DNA of 24,171 bases from positions 12,465 to 36,635 of the forward strand of contig NW_014040449.1 of assembly GCF_001186125.1 (NCBI RefSeq), given 5' to 3'. The DNA is from Sphaeroforma arctica JP610. Taxonomy: Eukaryota > Opisthokonta > Ichthyosporea > Ichthyophonida. The position numbers and the translations under genes are program-made. Below the pieces are notes generated by a model. It searched no databases and had not been told where the DNA came from. It was given only the letters and a program-made list of their open reading frames with translations. Below, one piece after another: positions 8,499-18,008 of this stretch. How positions within the stretch are numbered: the stretch's first letter is position 1; each line of letters starts with the position of its first letter.

Positions 8499-8740
8499 TC
8501 CGTCGTTCATTTCCTTCTTGCGGCTGTCTCTGTCGGTATCGATCACATGTAGATTGTGTCCCCAATGGAAGGATCAGGGTTCGTGAGTTGCTCGGTATCG
8601 GTGCTTGGCTTTCAATGTTGACTGGAATTCGGGTGCGAGAGGTAGAGGAAGCGATACTTTCGGTTGTGTGGTCTCGTTTATGTTTAGGTGCTATGGTGTT
8701 TTCTTTGCGTATGCTCTATCGAGATGGGTGAGAGGAACCG

Positions 8741-9080
8741 ATCTGGATGTTGTTTAATACACTAGGTTTTAAGGCCATCCTTGTAGTTGTAGTACGGGAT
8801 ATGACACTTGTCCTAAGCGTTTCGCCATACGGTCCTGTACCTAGTGCTAAGGATAAATTTTTATCAGTCCTTATATGGTCGCTGGACTTGCTGGTATAAT
8901 AATATTAATTATACATCGATTCATATTCTTCTGAGTTTCTCCTATTACCAGAACAGACTTGTGTACATTAGGATTTTGTCTTACGCTACTAGGTCACTCA
9001 GGGTTGAGCTTTATCTAGTTTAGATTTCCTATAGTCGAATAAACCGTAGCGTACTGCACGGACTACAACTAAACTAGCTC
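8741..9080. other. Spacer between the DIRS-like element and family A copy 1
   Basis: AT-rich, no open frame of note. It may contain the 5' terminal repeat or leader of family A copy 1, but I could not match it to any part of the second copy. Confidence 0.35.
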
Positions 9081-9500
9081 ATGCCAAAGCGACGAAATCA
9101 ACGAGGTTTGATATCTGAGCGAACTACAAAGTACGACACGATGTCTGATTCGAATAGTTTCTACCTTCCTGTGTACAACGGGATAAGTTCACACCAATCG
9201 GAGTCTGGATGACAAAATGGCTTGCAATGAAAACTTTACCCCAATTCACCAAGATAAGAGGGTATAATCACCGCACGACGCTTAATGAAGCGCAGCTGGT
9301 ACACATGTACAAGTGTATAGGTCAGCACTGGTGTATATTAACTTGTCAGACGACCCTAGTGTTACGGATGTGGAACAGATCATTATGGAGCATTTGGTCC
9401 GGCAACTCATATGTTTCACTCAGTACTTTCAACGGATTTACATAGCCAAGCGCGCAGTATGAACCACAACACCATGGGAGGGGCGCGGTTGTGACTAGTA

Positions 9501-10265
9501 ATGCTGAATGAGATGTCACAGTACGTGACAACGTCCATTATTACCAGGTGGACTCTGTATTACTCTCATGTCAGTCTATTAGAGGCGGCGAATGAGGCTA
9601 ATGGCTTAGGTCGCCCTATGGATCTGCCGATACCACCGGCACCCCAACCGTTCCACCAACAGACGAAGCATCAGGAAGTGGTTACCCGCCGTGGTGTAAG
9701 CAGGCGCAGAGGCAACTGTGGTCACCAGGAGTTGAACACTGGAAATGCTACTAGGCTCGATCAGGACACCATTCGGGAAGCAGACCAGGGTCGCCGCAGG
9801 AGAACTTCGCGGACCCAGCAGCAGGAGGAGAAGAGCGATCAGGAGAGCGAAAGTGAAACTCGGCGCCGTTCCAGCACCGACAATTGGAATCGGAGGGAGA
9901 CGTTCGTGGAACATTATATCAAGTTGACGGAGGCCAATCGACCCTATGTGAATGCAATGCGGCCGGCACGAGCATCGGGGAGAGTACGCGGAGGCAACAC
10001 GCAAGACTTGAGAGAAATATTTCTATCGCAGCGAGTGAGCAGGCACCCCGTAGAGTTTGCGGTCAACAGACCACAACCTACCACGAGAGCGGCCGACGAG
10101 GAGAAAGCACTTTTTGCGTACAAACAGGAAGATGACCGCAAACAGATTCTACTCGACAACCACCCACTGGCAGACACACTACTTCCCGATTTGGGTTTGG
10201 TCCGTCGATACCTGTCATCTTTAGAGTCTATGACGGCACAGAAGTGCCCAACTGGTGAGCCATGA
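9501..10265 (+). pseudogene. Long open frame in family A copy 1, probably gag middle part
   Basis: 254 codons, the longest clean + frame in this area. The composition is hydrophilic and Arg/Glu/Gln-rich (for example RRRRTSRTQQQEEKSDQESE), ending in a more structured part (KQILLDNHPLADTLLPDLGL). I do not recognise the sequence. Position between a gag-like start (9081-9440) and the zinc-knuckle tail (about 11105) makes retroelement gag most likely. A host exon cannot be excluded from sequence alone. Confidence 0.4.
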
Positions 10266-10943
10266 GCGTGAGACCCGCATTCACAGGAAATAATTTTTCG
10301 AGATTATCGCCACCTTCCTGGAAGTACGCATAATCTAAACCCTAAAATCCTTTTCCTACAGTGTCGTTGCCCGGTGGAGACCGACAGCGGCTGACCAATC
10401 TATATACATCTATATATACGTCAGGTCACTCACTCTGTGGTTCCCGACGGACCAAATGTATTCTATTAAAGGAGTACTCTTGCCACGATACCAGGACCAC
10501 GGTGGTAGTCTTGTGTTGAACGATTCTACAATCACGCCGGTCCAGCGCCGCATGTCGGATCGGGTATCGAAACCCCGACAGTCGCCACCGCCATATTGGT
10601 GGCAATTTATCGAGATGGATATCTGTCAGGATGCTGCTAAGCAAGAAAGTTCAATGCACAAGCGTTGCTACTCGCTATTACTACTGCGGTCCGATATAAG
10701 CCAGCGCTGTAGCGCATCTACAACACTGGCATAGGAATGCTTACCATAGCATTGTATGTCTTTTGCGCGGTGGGCCGTTTATTTATCAGTATAGCTTTTC
10801 CGCAGCATCAGACAACGGCACAATTAGACAAGTACGACTACTTGGGCCCGGCCCGAGTAGCGACCCTAAAACATACATGTCAAGTGTGACCCCAGCCCAA
10901 CGCACACCACGGCCCTTTTTCGCCGTATAACAATTCACAGGGG

Positions 10944-11142
10944 ATGAATGAGCAATATACACACAACAAGCGGCGACGTTCACCATCACGCGATCGGGAT
11001 GGTATTACCCGAAACGACTCTCATAGCTCCGGGCGAGAGGATCGTCACGCAAGAGACGACAGATACGAAAATCGTAGACGTGACCCATCTATCGGGCGCA
11101 CACTACAATGTCCTAAATGCACATTGCGCCACAAGGCCTTAG
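10944..11142 (+). pseudogene. Gag tail with partial zinc knuckle (family A copy 1)
   Basis: Arg/Asp/Ser-rich stretch (RRRSPSRDRDGITRNDSHSS) leading to LQCPKCTLRHKAL. The second copy has a similar RD/RS-rich stretch (19525-19770) before its cysteine cluster. Confidence 0.6.
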
Positions 11143-11146
11143 TCAG

Positions 11147-11180
11147 GAGAAGAAAAAATAAAAATAAAAAAAAATAAAAA
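11147..11180 (+). repeat. A-rich tract at the element boundary
   Basis: A nearly pure A run with scattered T and G follows directly after the family A gag tail. It may mark a truncation or insertion boundary. Confidence 0.6.
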
Positions 11181-11230
11181 ATAGACAGTCCGTCCCCAGG
11201 TTGGTGTGGTAAGGCCCTAGGGGTCGGCAT

Positions 11231-11990
11231 GAGGTTGGTGATATTGATAAATAAAAAAATTTAGTTTGTAAAAACTAAGTTTATTAATTATTAGTTTGTA
11301 AACACCTTAGTTTATCTTCTAAAAGAGTAAACCTAAATAACCTTCAACCTTTATACTATGAGCCATCTCGTATAGTATTTTATGTAGGAAAACTATTATG
11401 TATAACTCAAATTATATGTAATTCATGTATTAGCAATAATACATAGTAAAACCTTTACGTAAGACAATGCTAGGTTTAGTAGCTTAATTAGATAGTAATA
11501 TCTCATATATGAATTTTACTCTAAGACCTGCTATGATATCATAGACCCCCGCCAGCTCTAGGCCATAGAATATAGTACTGCCTAGGTACCATCGTGGAGA
11601 AAGAGCGAGAAGGGAAGCAGGTGCGGTGTAAAACCTAAGATGATAAGGTATGTAAATACTTATAGTATTCTAAAATACTATAGTATGTAAATACTCCTCA
11701 CGTAAGTGAGTCCACCCTTGTTCGCTTGGTATTCCTAGTTCCACACGTTTGTTGGTGTACACGCTTACGTGTCATAGACTTTGGAAGTTTATCTCTATAA
11801 AGAGAAGATCAGAACCCAAGTCCAGGATAAGAGTGCGTAGCAATCTTATCTGCTTGAGGAAAGAGCTTGCCTTTATCTTCCTGGTTTTTATGCAGGCGCT
11901 TACGTCATTTCCTATTGATACTTTTCAAGTAATCAGGATTACCAAAACCTGAAGACGTAAGGTTATTAACCTCATTGTCTGAAAAAAAAT
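11231..11990 (-). repeat. Candidate 3' LTR/terminal region of element B
   Basis: AT-rich, non-coding, immediately beyond the end of the integrase frame (which ends near 11990). It contains internal direct repeats (TAGTTTGTAAA at about 11263 and 11292; GTATGTAAATACT at about 11648 and 11680) and a hairpin-like TAGTATTCTAAAATACTA between the latter. The partner LTR was not found, so the LTR call rests on position and composition. Confidence 0.4.
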
Positions 11991-12613
11991 ATAAATTTAG
12001 GTAATTCCGTTAACGGATTCCATACCTGTTATTTTCTTGAACTCATGTTGTTCAAGGGGTGTAGTATCATCGTATGTACGACAGAGTATTATTTGGTCAC
12101 TCGGTATACGAGATAAGCCCACATTAAGTGCGCTTGTACCATCTACATTATAAATCTCATATGTATCAGGCTTTTCGTCATGAACAGAGAAAGAGTATAA
12201 CTTACCAGTATCCGATTTTTTCTGGATTATGTTATCATAATAACCTTTCTTGAAGATAACTTGTTTCTTCTTTTGAGACCAGCGACCCTGCGCTTTTGAA
12301 AGCGCAGTATTTCGCTTATCTTTAAGTACGGGGTATACGACCTTGTGTACTCTGTCTAAACGTTCTAGCCACTTTATTGACTGTAACTTTTCAGGTACCC
12401 CTTCTATAAGAGGTTGTATTGCGTTTGTGGCTTATATAGAATTCCCCGTTTTTCACATATGCCAGATACGAGTTTAAAAGCCATCATTATATCGCCTATA
12501 AACTCGCCGCCGTTATCATGACATAAGTATACCGGGTAGCCGTGATCGGCAAAGATGCGTAAGCATAATTCCGCCATTGTTTCAGGTAGTTTATTCCTGA
12601 CAGGATAAAACAA
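11990..12613 (-). pseudogene. Integrase C-terminal part of element B
   Basis: Contains FADHGYPVYLCHDNGGEFIG, the second catalytic Asp region (DNGGEF) of a retroviral-type integrase. Further on are YSFSVHDEKPDTYEIYNVDG and LSRIPSDQIILC, like the C-terminal DNA-binding part of Ty3/gypsy integrases. No chromodomain was recognised. It is a fossil. Confidence 0.75.
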
Positions 12614-12657
12614 GTTATACCTGTGTAAGATTCGGTCTATTAAGGCGATATTAACGT

Positions 12658-12677
12658 NNNNNNNNNNNNNNNNNNNN
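12658..12677. other. Assembly gap, 20 N
   Basis: A run of undetermined bases. Its size is probably nominal, so the distance across it should not be trusted. Confidence 0.99.
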
Positions 12678-12972
12678 TTTCGTTGTCGCTCTATTAGAAA
12701 CTATGGTATGGTTCGTTGGGCGAATCCGAGAGACTCATAAAAATCCTATCTTTAGAAAAAAAGAAAAGAAGAAAAAAAAAGAAAACTACTCTTGATGTCC
12801 ATTGTTAGTGCATTAACCAATAACTTGCCACTTATCAAGAATTACCGACTTAGCCCTCATCAGACTGGCACATCTGGTTGGCTGAACGGAGGTTAAACTA
12901 GGTAACGCTAATATTCCCTAGAAACCTATATTCGGTTGAGCCATCTCGCTACCGTAATATTCAGTTATAAAT

Positions 12973-13020
12973 AGATTTGGAAAGTAATTATAGTTCTACC
13001 AATAGAACTAGACCAAATCT
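12973..13020. repeat. Nested inverted repeat (hairpin)
   Basis: Outer arms AGATTTGG (12973-12980) and CCAAATCT (13013-13020). Inner arms TAGTTCTA (12991-12998) and TAGAACTA (13003-13010) with a CCAA loop. Both arm pairs are perfect. Confidence 0.85.
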
Positions 13021-13186
13021 TATGTTTGGTATTTTACTGGGGCCTTTTAATGGCCTTGTCCAAATATCTGATATGTAAAATTGAAAAGGTATTAATTTAT
13101 AAAACCGTTAAATACCATTTAGGAAACTTAAGTTCCTTGTACTATTAAGAATACGTTTATAGTTTACGTACTGCTTAAGAGTACGT

Positions 13187-13960
13187 TTATAACATAGAGT
13201 CTAATGTGGAGGCTCGGCTATTACACCTGGAGGCTACATCAAACATGTGAAATACATACTTCTCATCATGTCGTCCTACATCCATTACAACCAAATCAAT
13301 GATGACCCTGCGCATTGGTTCATCTTCGAGCACCGACTTTAGTCGGACCCAACCGTAGCGCTTGATTTGGTTCTTTTTGCAATCAACACACTTAAAGTAC
13401 TTTTGTTCGCAAAGTTTACGCAGAATGAGGTTGATCAGACCTCTGCGCTTCGCTTCTGCAAACATCGCATCTACTGTTGAATGCGTCAAGTTATGATATT
13501 GCTTGATCCACTTAAGTGTATCAGCATCTGACGTATTCGAAGAAGTCTGAACTTTTCCTGAGTCTAAACTCTTGAGCGAGATTTCTCCGAGAGTTATAGG
13601 CTCCTCAGGAGATTTTTGAGAAGTAGAAGCATTGATAAATATAGACTTGTCTATATCTTCATTTTGTACTTTATCCTTTAAAGGATTAACAATAGCAATA
13701 CTGTTAGAATCGTGCCCATCAGCTTGACTTAAGTCAGCCAACTTCATGAGTTGATCATAAACTTCAGGCGTATCTATCTTTAAAGGTGATATGATTCTTG
13801 TACGAGCTTCTTCGGTCGCATCTTTCATACTACTATGAAAATGATCAGCTATAACTTTAGCTCTACTCTCATGCAATGTGGACGCAAATACTTCGTGAGT
13901 AGTTTTGCTTAGTCTCTGAAGACTGTGTATCCTTCTGTGTTTCTGTATTGTCATATACAA
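13187..13960 (-). pseudogene. Integrase N-terminal and first core part of element B
   Basis: The end of this 257-codon frame holds the HHCC zinc-binding module (HNLTHSTVDAMF, later CVDCKK). The core start IIDLVVMDVGRHDEKYVFHM follows, with the first catalytic Asp. The preceding 150 residues are Ser/Asp-rich linker. Retroviral/Ty3-type integrase; fossil. Confidence 0.85.
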
Positions 13961-14077
13961 GTTTATAAATAGGTTTACTGTTTATTTGGTTAAGGGGAAT
14001 GGTAGACTTCTCTACCTTACGTTGAAAGTCCTCTGAAATCTTCCAAGTAGAAGTTCCTTTTGGACCAGTACGACATA

Positions 14078-15091
14078 TTATCGTATGGCGCCATGGCGTC
14101 TTTTTGATCGCCCGGGTACACGTATACAGGAAGGTGTCAACCTCACGATCCAAGTAAATTGGTTCGGGAGCCAGGAATCAGATTTCTGTAAAAGACAACA
14201 CAGAGTGATGGTCGCGATCATTATGTTAACATAATTGAGCAATTGCCGAATTAATTTCCAAGGCGGATTTGCCCACGCGTTATGTTCCCTGAGATTAATC
14301 TCGAACGCGTCACCCTTTGGGTGATTAGGGGATCTATAATCCGGAAGTTGTACATTGTGTAATGCTGCAAACATATCAATTGTATGTTTACCCCATCTCT
14401 TTTCAGCTAACCGAAAGAATCGTGGGTGCAACTTCCAATCAGTTGCTAACAACTCTCGGACAGTCCTCTGATAGTCTGGTAACAGACGAGTCAATATATC
14501 CGGTAAGTGGTTGTGCACACCTAGTATATGTTCTTTTGTAAAAGAGAACTGACATACACGGTCATGCCATCTACTTATCAGTTGATTGTGTGGCTTCATA
14601 TCATTTACATATATTAAAGACATCTGGTCACATGACACTTTAAAGTGTGTGCCATATAGATAGTCTTTAAAGAACTCTAAAGCAGATACAATTGCTAACA
14701 ACCCCTGCTTTACAGTAGGATAATTTCGCTGTGAAGCATTTAAGCTCTTGCTAAAGAACTGTACATATCTAGGTTTGTTCTCAACAACCTGATATAGTAC
14801 TCCTCCTACAGCATTATCCGATGCATCCGTCGCTATTTTAAACGGAATACCGTCTATAGGACGTCGCATTACTGGCACAGCTTGAACGGCAGTCTTTACT
14901 TTTCGTAAAGCCTTCTCACATTCTGCTGTCCATAAGTCTCCTAGTTTACCTTTATGTAAACGTAGAAGACTAACGGGCTTTAATAAGTCCGACAGGTGAG
15001 GGACCCCATCTGTAAAGAAATTAACAAACCCACAAAGGCTGTTTACATCCTTTCCAGTTGTAGGGGTTCTCCAGTCTAGAAGATGATCCAC
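14078..15091 (-). pseudogene. RT thumb, RNase H and Dam-methylase-like segment of element B
   Basis: A 337-codon frame. Residues about 1-75 are the RT connection (TTGKDVNSLCGFVNFF...). RNase H spans about 83-205, with FKIATDASDNAVGGVLYQ and the ending GVHNHLPDILTRL. Residues about 219-288 (14437-14227) read DWKLHPRFFRLAEKRWGKH, TIDMFAALHNVQLPDYRS and NAWANPPWKLIRQLLNY. That pattern (W.l.p..F...WG...D.FA...N.q.p.Y.S...PPw.li) is known to me from the methylase-like segment between RNase H and recombinase in DIRS elements. Here it sits before an integrase. Fossil. Confidence 0.8.
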
Positions 15092-15101
15092 TTTCCCGGG
15101 A

Positions 15102-15760
15102 TCAATCTCTATACACCTTATTTACTCCCCATTCACACTTCTTCTCATTAATTTTAAAATTATCTTCACTCTGGTGTGCGAGGACTTGTCTTAAGACGTG
15201 TTCATATCCTTCATTAGTTGTCGAGAAGATAATAATATCATCCAGGTAAACTTTTACTTGAGGCATATCCTCAAGTTGAATGAAAGCAGGAAGCATATGG
15301 AGCCCAAATGGTGCTGCTTTGAACATATATTGCTTTCCTTTCCATGCAAATGAAAAGTACTTACGGTGTTCCCTAAGGATCTTTAACTGATGATAGCCTT
15401 TAGTAAGGTCTATCTTTGAAAAAAACAGTTGCCCCTCCAAGTGATCTCAGTAACTCGTTTATACGAGGTAGATGGAAGCTATGTGTTGGTATGATCTTAT
15501 TAATAGGACTCATATCCAAACAAACTCTGACCTTTTAAAGGACCCATCAGAATTAAATTAGTCGACTGCTAACAGCGCCAAGTTAGAAGGTGTTGGTTCG
15601 AAGTCAACTTCTATTACACCATCTTCTAACCATTGAGAAATCTGTTTTGAAACAGTTTCCATGTGTCTGTAAGAGACATAGTTACGTGATGGAGTCTTTA
15701 ACTTTGTAAAGTCCACTCTTGACATGCCTAAACTAACGTAACCATTGTTAAATTTGATTT
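15102..15760 (-). pseudogene. Reverse transcriptase of element B
   Basis: The main frame (15440-15102) has FFSKIDLTKGYHQLKI, AAPFGLHMLPAF and VKVYLDDIIIFS, the palm motifs of Ty3/gypsy RT (YLDD). Upstream to about 15760 there is QISQWLEDGVIE, the usual RT entry. Fossil. Confidence 0.85.
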
Positions 15761-15896
15761 AGCTCATTGGGTTATCTTAATAGTTCGATTGGTAACAATC
15801 AAACTATGAAAATAATAACAAGATCAGGAATCAGTTCCTTAATCTTATCACTTGGTGGCGACGGTGGGCTTAATATATTATCGTCAGGTTGGTCCT

Positions 15897-16268
15897 TTAT
15901 AGGATCCATATGTTTGGTGGGCCCGTAAGGGTTATCCCAAAAGATAATAAGTCACCCATACCAATGATACAATCACATTGATTAGACATCTCTAAAATTA
16001 CTAGATCGGTCTGAACCATTCGATGATCTATCAATGTGATATTAATATCATTGGCTTTCTCATAACATACAAGTTCTTTCTCGTTCGGCATAATAATATG
16101 CGTATTCTCTAAAGAAGTTTCTATGTCACACATAAGTGTTACACGATGAGAAAGACAAGATATTTGAGAGCCAGGATCTAATAACGCATTAACCTTTATT
16201 CCGTGAACGAAAACTGGTAATATAATACGTTCATCTTCTTTAGAAAATATCCTCTTAACCGTCGCCAC
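15897..16268 (-). pseudogene. Aspartic protease of element B
   Basis: A 123-codon frame with VNALLDPGSQISCLSHRV, aligning with the 'aLiDsGs..sfis' active-site region of retroelement proteases, and later CDCIIGMGDLLSFGI ('..iLG.d.l'). Fossil. Confidence 0.75.
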
Positions 16269-16274
16269 GTGGTA

Positions 16275-16990
16275 TCAATGCTGAGTCGTTCCCTGGGAAT
16301 CGTCATTTGATGGCCTCTTCTTGATTTGAACTCTCGGAATTGATGTACTTCTTGCATGCGGTACACTCAAGTGCTTGCTTACATGAATCTTTAATTTCCC
16401 ATAAAAATTCTGTTTAGGCTTATTTTGATGCAAAATACTATCGCATTCAACACACAACGCATACTTAGTTGTAAAACCTTTCTGCTGTTGTTGATGTTGA
16501 GTTGGATGCTCCTGTTGGAGTTGTGCAGCATACGTACCTTTACCTTGTTTAGTGCTACCACTAGTTTTGGATGAAGTCGTATGAGTTTGAAGACTTCTTC
16601 ATTGGCTGCACTAAGCGGTTTTGTGTCCATTCTTCGACTGTAAAAGCCTCGACAAACATATCCCACGTAAAATCAGTCAAGTTTGCTGACAGCTTTTCAG
16701 TTTTAGTGTTTAACCACTTAAATCCTTACTGTCGTTATGATCTATTCCTAAGAGTAGATATCACGTGCATGAACATTATTTCTAATGTTCTGCGCTGGCC
16801 CTTGGCCCAGCCTTGCTGACAAAGCTATTTTAGGCGATTGTCAAAATCTTGTACAAAGGTCTTCACCGAGACATTAAGATTTCCTCCATTTAGCATGCTA
16901 GATAGTAGAGGTATTCTTTTGTCATTACAGACGATTTCTTGAACTAAGTTAAAGAAATCATCTGGTGTCGTGGCTGCTAATTTTTAAATA
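16275..16990 (-). pseudogene. Gag remains of element B
   Basis: Gag-type text in more than one frame (for example FFNLVQEIVCNDKRIPLLSS, LTDFTWDMFVEAFTVEEW). At 16457-16275 there is CVECDSILH...KLKIHVSKH, a C-x2-C...H-x3-H arrangement that looks more like a BED/C2H2-type finger than the usual CCHC knuckle. The gag is incomplete at its N-terminal side, where the element stops. Fossil. Confidence 0.6.
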
Positions 16991-17300
16991 TGTGGACGTC
17001 GTCGTGGTATACCAACCCAGCTGGAGACCTGATTAGTGGTTACCTGGGGAGTCCTCTGGATAGTGGAAACTCGAGAGTCGGGACTTGGGTGTCTACGCAG
17101 TGGGTAGTGGACCTTGGACCGTGAAGCGCGTGACGGACAGACAATGTGTGATCACTCATCAGTCATCACTGATCAGTGATGAGTCATGAGTAATAAAATG
17201 ATGACTCTCGAGTCCTGACTAAAGAGTGGACAGTGAACACTAGACAGTGGACCAATGAAAAGCGGACACTCTGGAGTCCGGAGACTGGTCACGTCTGAAA
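16991..17300. repeat. GTGGAC/GAGTC-rich segment with palindrome
   Basis: Short words recur: AGTGGA at least four times, GAGTC at least five times, on mixed strands. A 38-bp imperfect palindrome lies at 17154-17191, with a perfect 18-bp core CATCACTGATCAGTGATG. A separate perfect 11-bp inverted pair, ACTCGAGAGTC/GACTCTCGAGT, lies at 17069-17079 and 17203-17213. There is no coding frame and no known element is recognised. Confidence 0.7.
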
Positions 17301-17417
17301 GTAAAAGTTTCTCAAACTGAAAGTTCTTGTTGGTATCAAAATCAAATGCAAATATTCCACACTCCACAGGAGACCTGAAAAACACTTGGTAAATATTCCA
17401 GTTCCTTTCTCTTTTTA

Positions 17418-17452
17418 GTCCTTTTTTTTTTTTTGAAATTTATTGGTTTGAT
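17418..17452 (-). other. Poly-A tail-like signature (AATAAA then A-run) on the minus strand
   Basis: Read on the minus strand: AATAAATTTC then about 14 A. This is the hallmark of a reverse-transcribed polyadenylated RNA or of a SINE/LINE 3' end, whose body would lie at about 17450-17990. I could not identify the parent RNA. Confidence 0.5.
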
Positions 17453-17990
17453 TCCATATTACGCCACTCTCCGGGCCTCCAGCCGCCCCCCTCCTCCCAT
17501 GTGCAAACGAACAGACAATCACCCTGATTTCACTTTCAGACCGGTGTAGTCCCGACACTATCTAGGACTGACACGGATGTGAGACAAGACTGGCACTGTA
17601 CCTAGGCCTGTAATTCTGTCCTGTCCTGTCCTCTCCATTGAGACTCTCTCCTTTTGAGAGTAGGTCAACACCAAGAGCTATCCGAGGTGCGGGGTTTCAA
17701 GGTCCAGTTCCACGGACACATGGATCTTGTCTAAACCTGAGAAGGGCCAACTTATATCATATAGTGAGAATCAACCCATACTAGCGTCATTTTGTACACT
17801 AGTAGTTTGATAGTGAACATCTATATTTGGGTTTCGATAGCAAACTCAGTATACAGTCTACTAAAACCAAGATCTAACTGCTTAGACTACTACCTAACCA
17901 GGGTTGCTAATCAATATTATCTTCTTTTATTTCTTTTTGCCAGGTTATTGTTCCTTTATTTAGGTACCTATCTGTCATAGCTACCCTCTA
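17450..17990. other. Unassigned stretch between the poly-A signature and family A copy 2
   Basis: No long frame. It holds a GTCCT pentanucleotide run (17616-17636), a mirrored CTCTCTCC...GAGAG segment (about 17643-17660) and a pyrimidine-rich stretch near 17925-17960. It might be the body of a retrocopy on the minus strand, or the leader/terminal repeat of family A copy 2. Confidence 0.35.
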
Positions 17991-18008
17991 AATTTCAGGC
18001 CGACCATG

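Larger units (their letters stand above)
7450..8546 (-). pseudogene. Gag-like remains of the DIRS-like element with cysteine finger
   Basis: The first part (8546-8103) is charged and low complexity, with a repeated DKAAADKAAHDKAAADK segment (15-bp DNA repeat, 8439-8498). The second part (8050-7547) contains CNLWNLGVCKRY followed by RYRHECNIHDC, a C-x7-C-x8-C-like finger with following His/Cys. This is typical of gag-like proteins of DIRS/Ngaro elements ('C..fN.G.C....C...H.C..C'). It is a fossil. Confidence 0.6.
5800..8740 (-). mobile_element. Fossil DIRS-like retroelement (gag-like, RT, RNase H)
   Basis: Read on the minus strand, the order is a gag-like region (about 8546-7450), reverse transcriptase (about 7456-6700) and RNase H (about 6445-6060). 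The entry to RT (HGAPIGYTGNPNTRTFHDN) and RNase H (MSDNTGSIANIATRTSNGPE) resemble DIRS/Ngaro-type elements rather than Ty3/gypsy. The gag zinc finger CNLWNLGVCKRY...CNIHDC fits as well. No protease was seen. No tyrosine recombinase was recognised downstream of RNase H, and terminal repeats were not identified, so both ends are approximate. It is broken, with many breaks, and looks old. Confidence 0.7.
9081..11142 (+). mobile_element. Fossil Ty3/gypsy-like element, family A copy 1 (gag part only)
   Basis: Gag-type coding remains spread over several frames. They begin near MPKRRNQRGL at 9081 and end in an Arg/Ser-rich tail with LQCPKCTLRHKAL at about 11105-11142. The tail matches the zinc-knuckle start of the second copy (CPKCKLNHKDKLC, about 19788), which places both in one family. 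Protease, RT and later parts are absent. Sequence similarity to gag stops near an A-rich tract at 11147-11180. It is broken with many breaks and looks old. Confidence 0.6.
12620..13190. other. AT-rich non-coding insert within element B integrase, with assembly gap
   Basis: In the family the first and second catalytic Asp regions are normally some 60 residues apart, but here about 550 extra bp separate them. The stretch holds a run of 20 N (12658-12677), an A-rich tract (about 12756-12785), a strong inverted repeat (12973-13020) and a duplicated motif (13146-13190). It shares GAGCCATCTCG with the 11231-11990 region (about 11359 and 12938). It could be a nested LTR-type insertion or an assembly join. 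Confidence 0.5.
11231..16990 (-). mobile_element. Fossil Ty3/gypsy retrotransposon, element B
   Basis: Minus-strand order: gag (about 16990-16275), aspartic protease (16268-15897), RT (about 15760-15102), RNase H and an extra Dam-methylase-like segment (15091-14225), integrase (13960-13187 and 12613-11990). A likely AT-rich terminal region lies at 11231-11990. PR-RT-RH-IN order and the YLDDI motif place it in Ty3/gypsy. No matching 5' LTR is seen above 16990, where the element stops inside gag. A foreign segment with a 20-N gap lies inside integrase. It is broken, with several breaks, but its frames are longer than in family A, so it is probably younger. Confidence 0.85.

Noticed and set aside
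9606-10004. 132-codon minus frame
   Set aside because: Shadow of the longer + frame at 9501-10265.
11990-12400. Chromodomain at the end of element B integrase
   Set aside because: The C-terminal text does not show the aromatic cage or typical chromodomain pattern.
17436-17448. GGTTTGATTCC as a tRNA-type B box
   Set aside because: One mismatch in the invariant part, no A box at the right distance, no cloverleaf.
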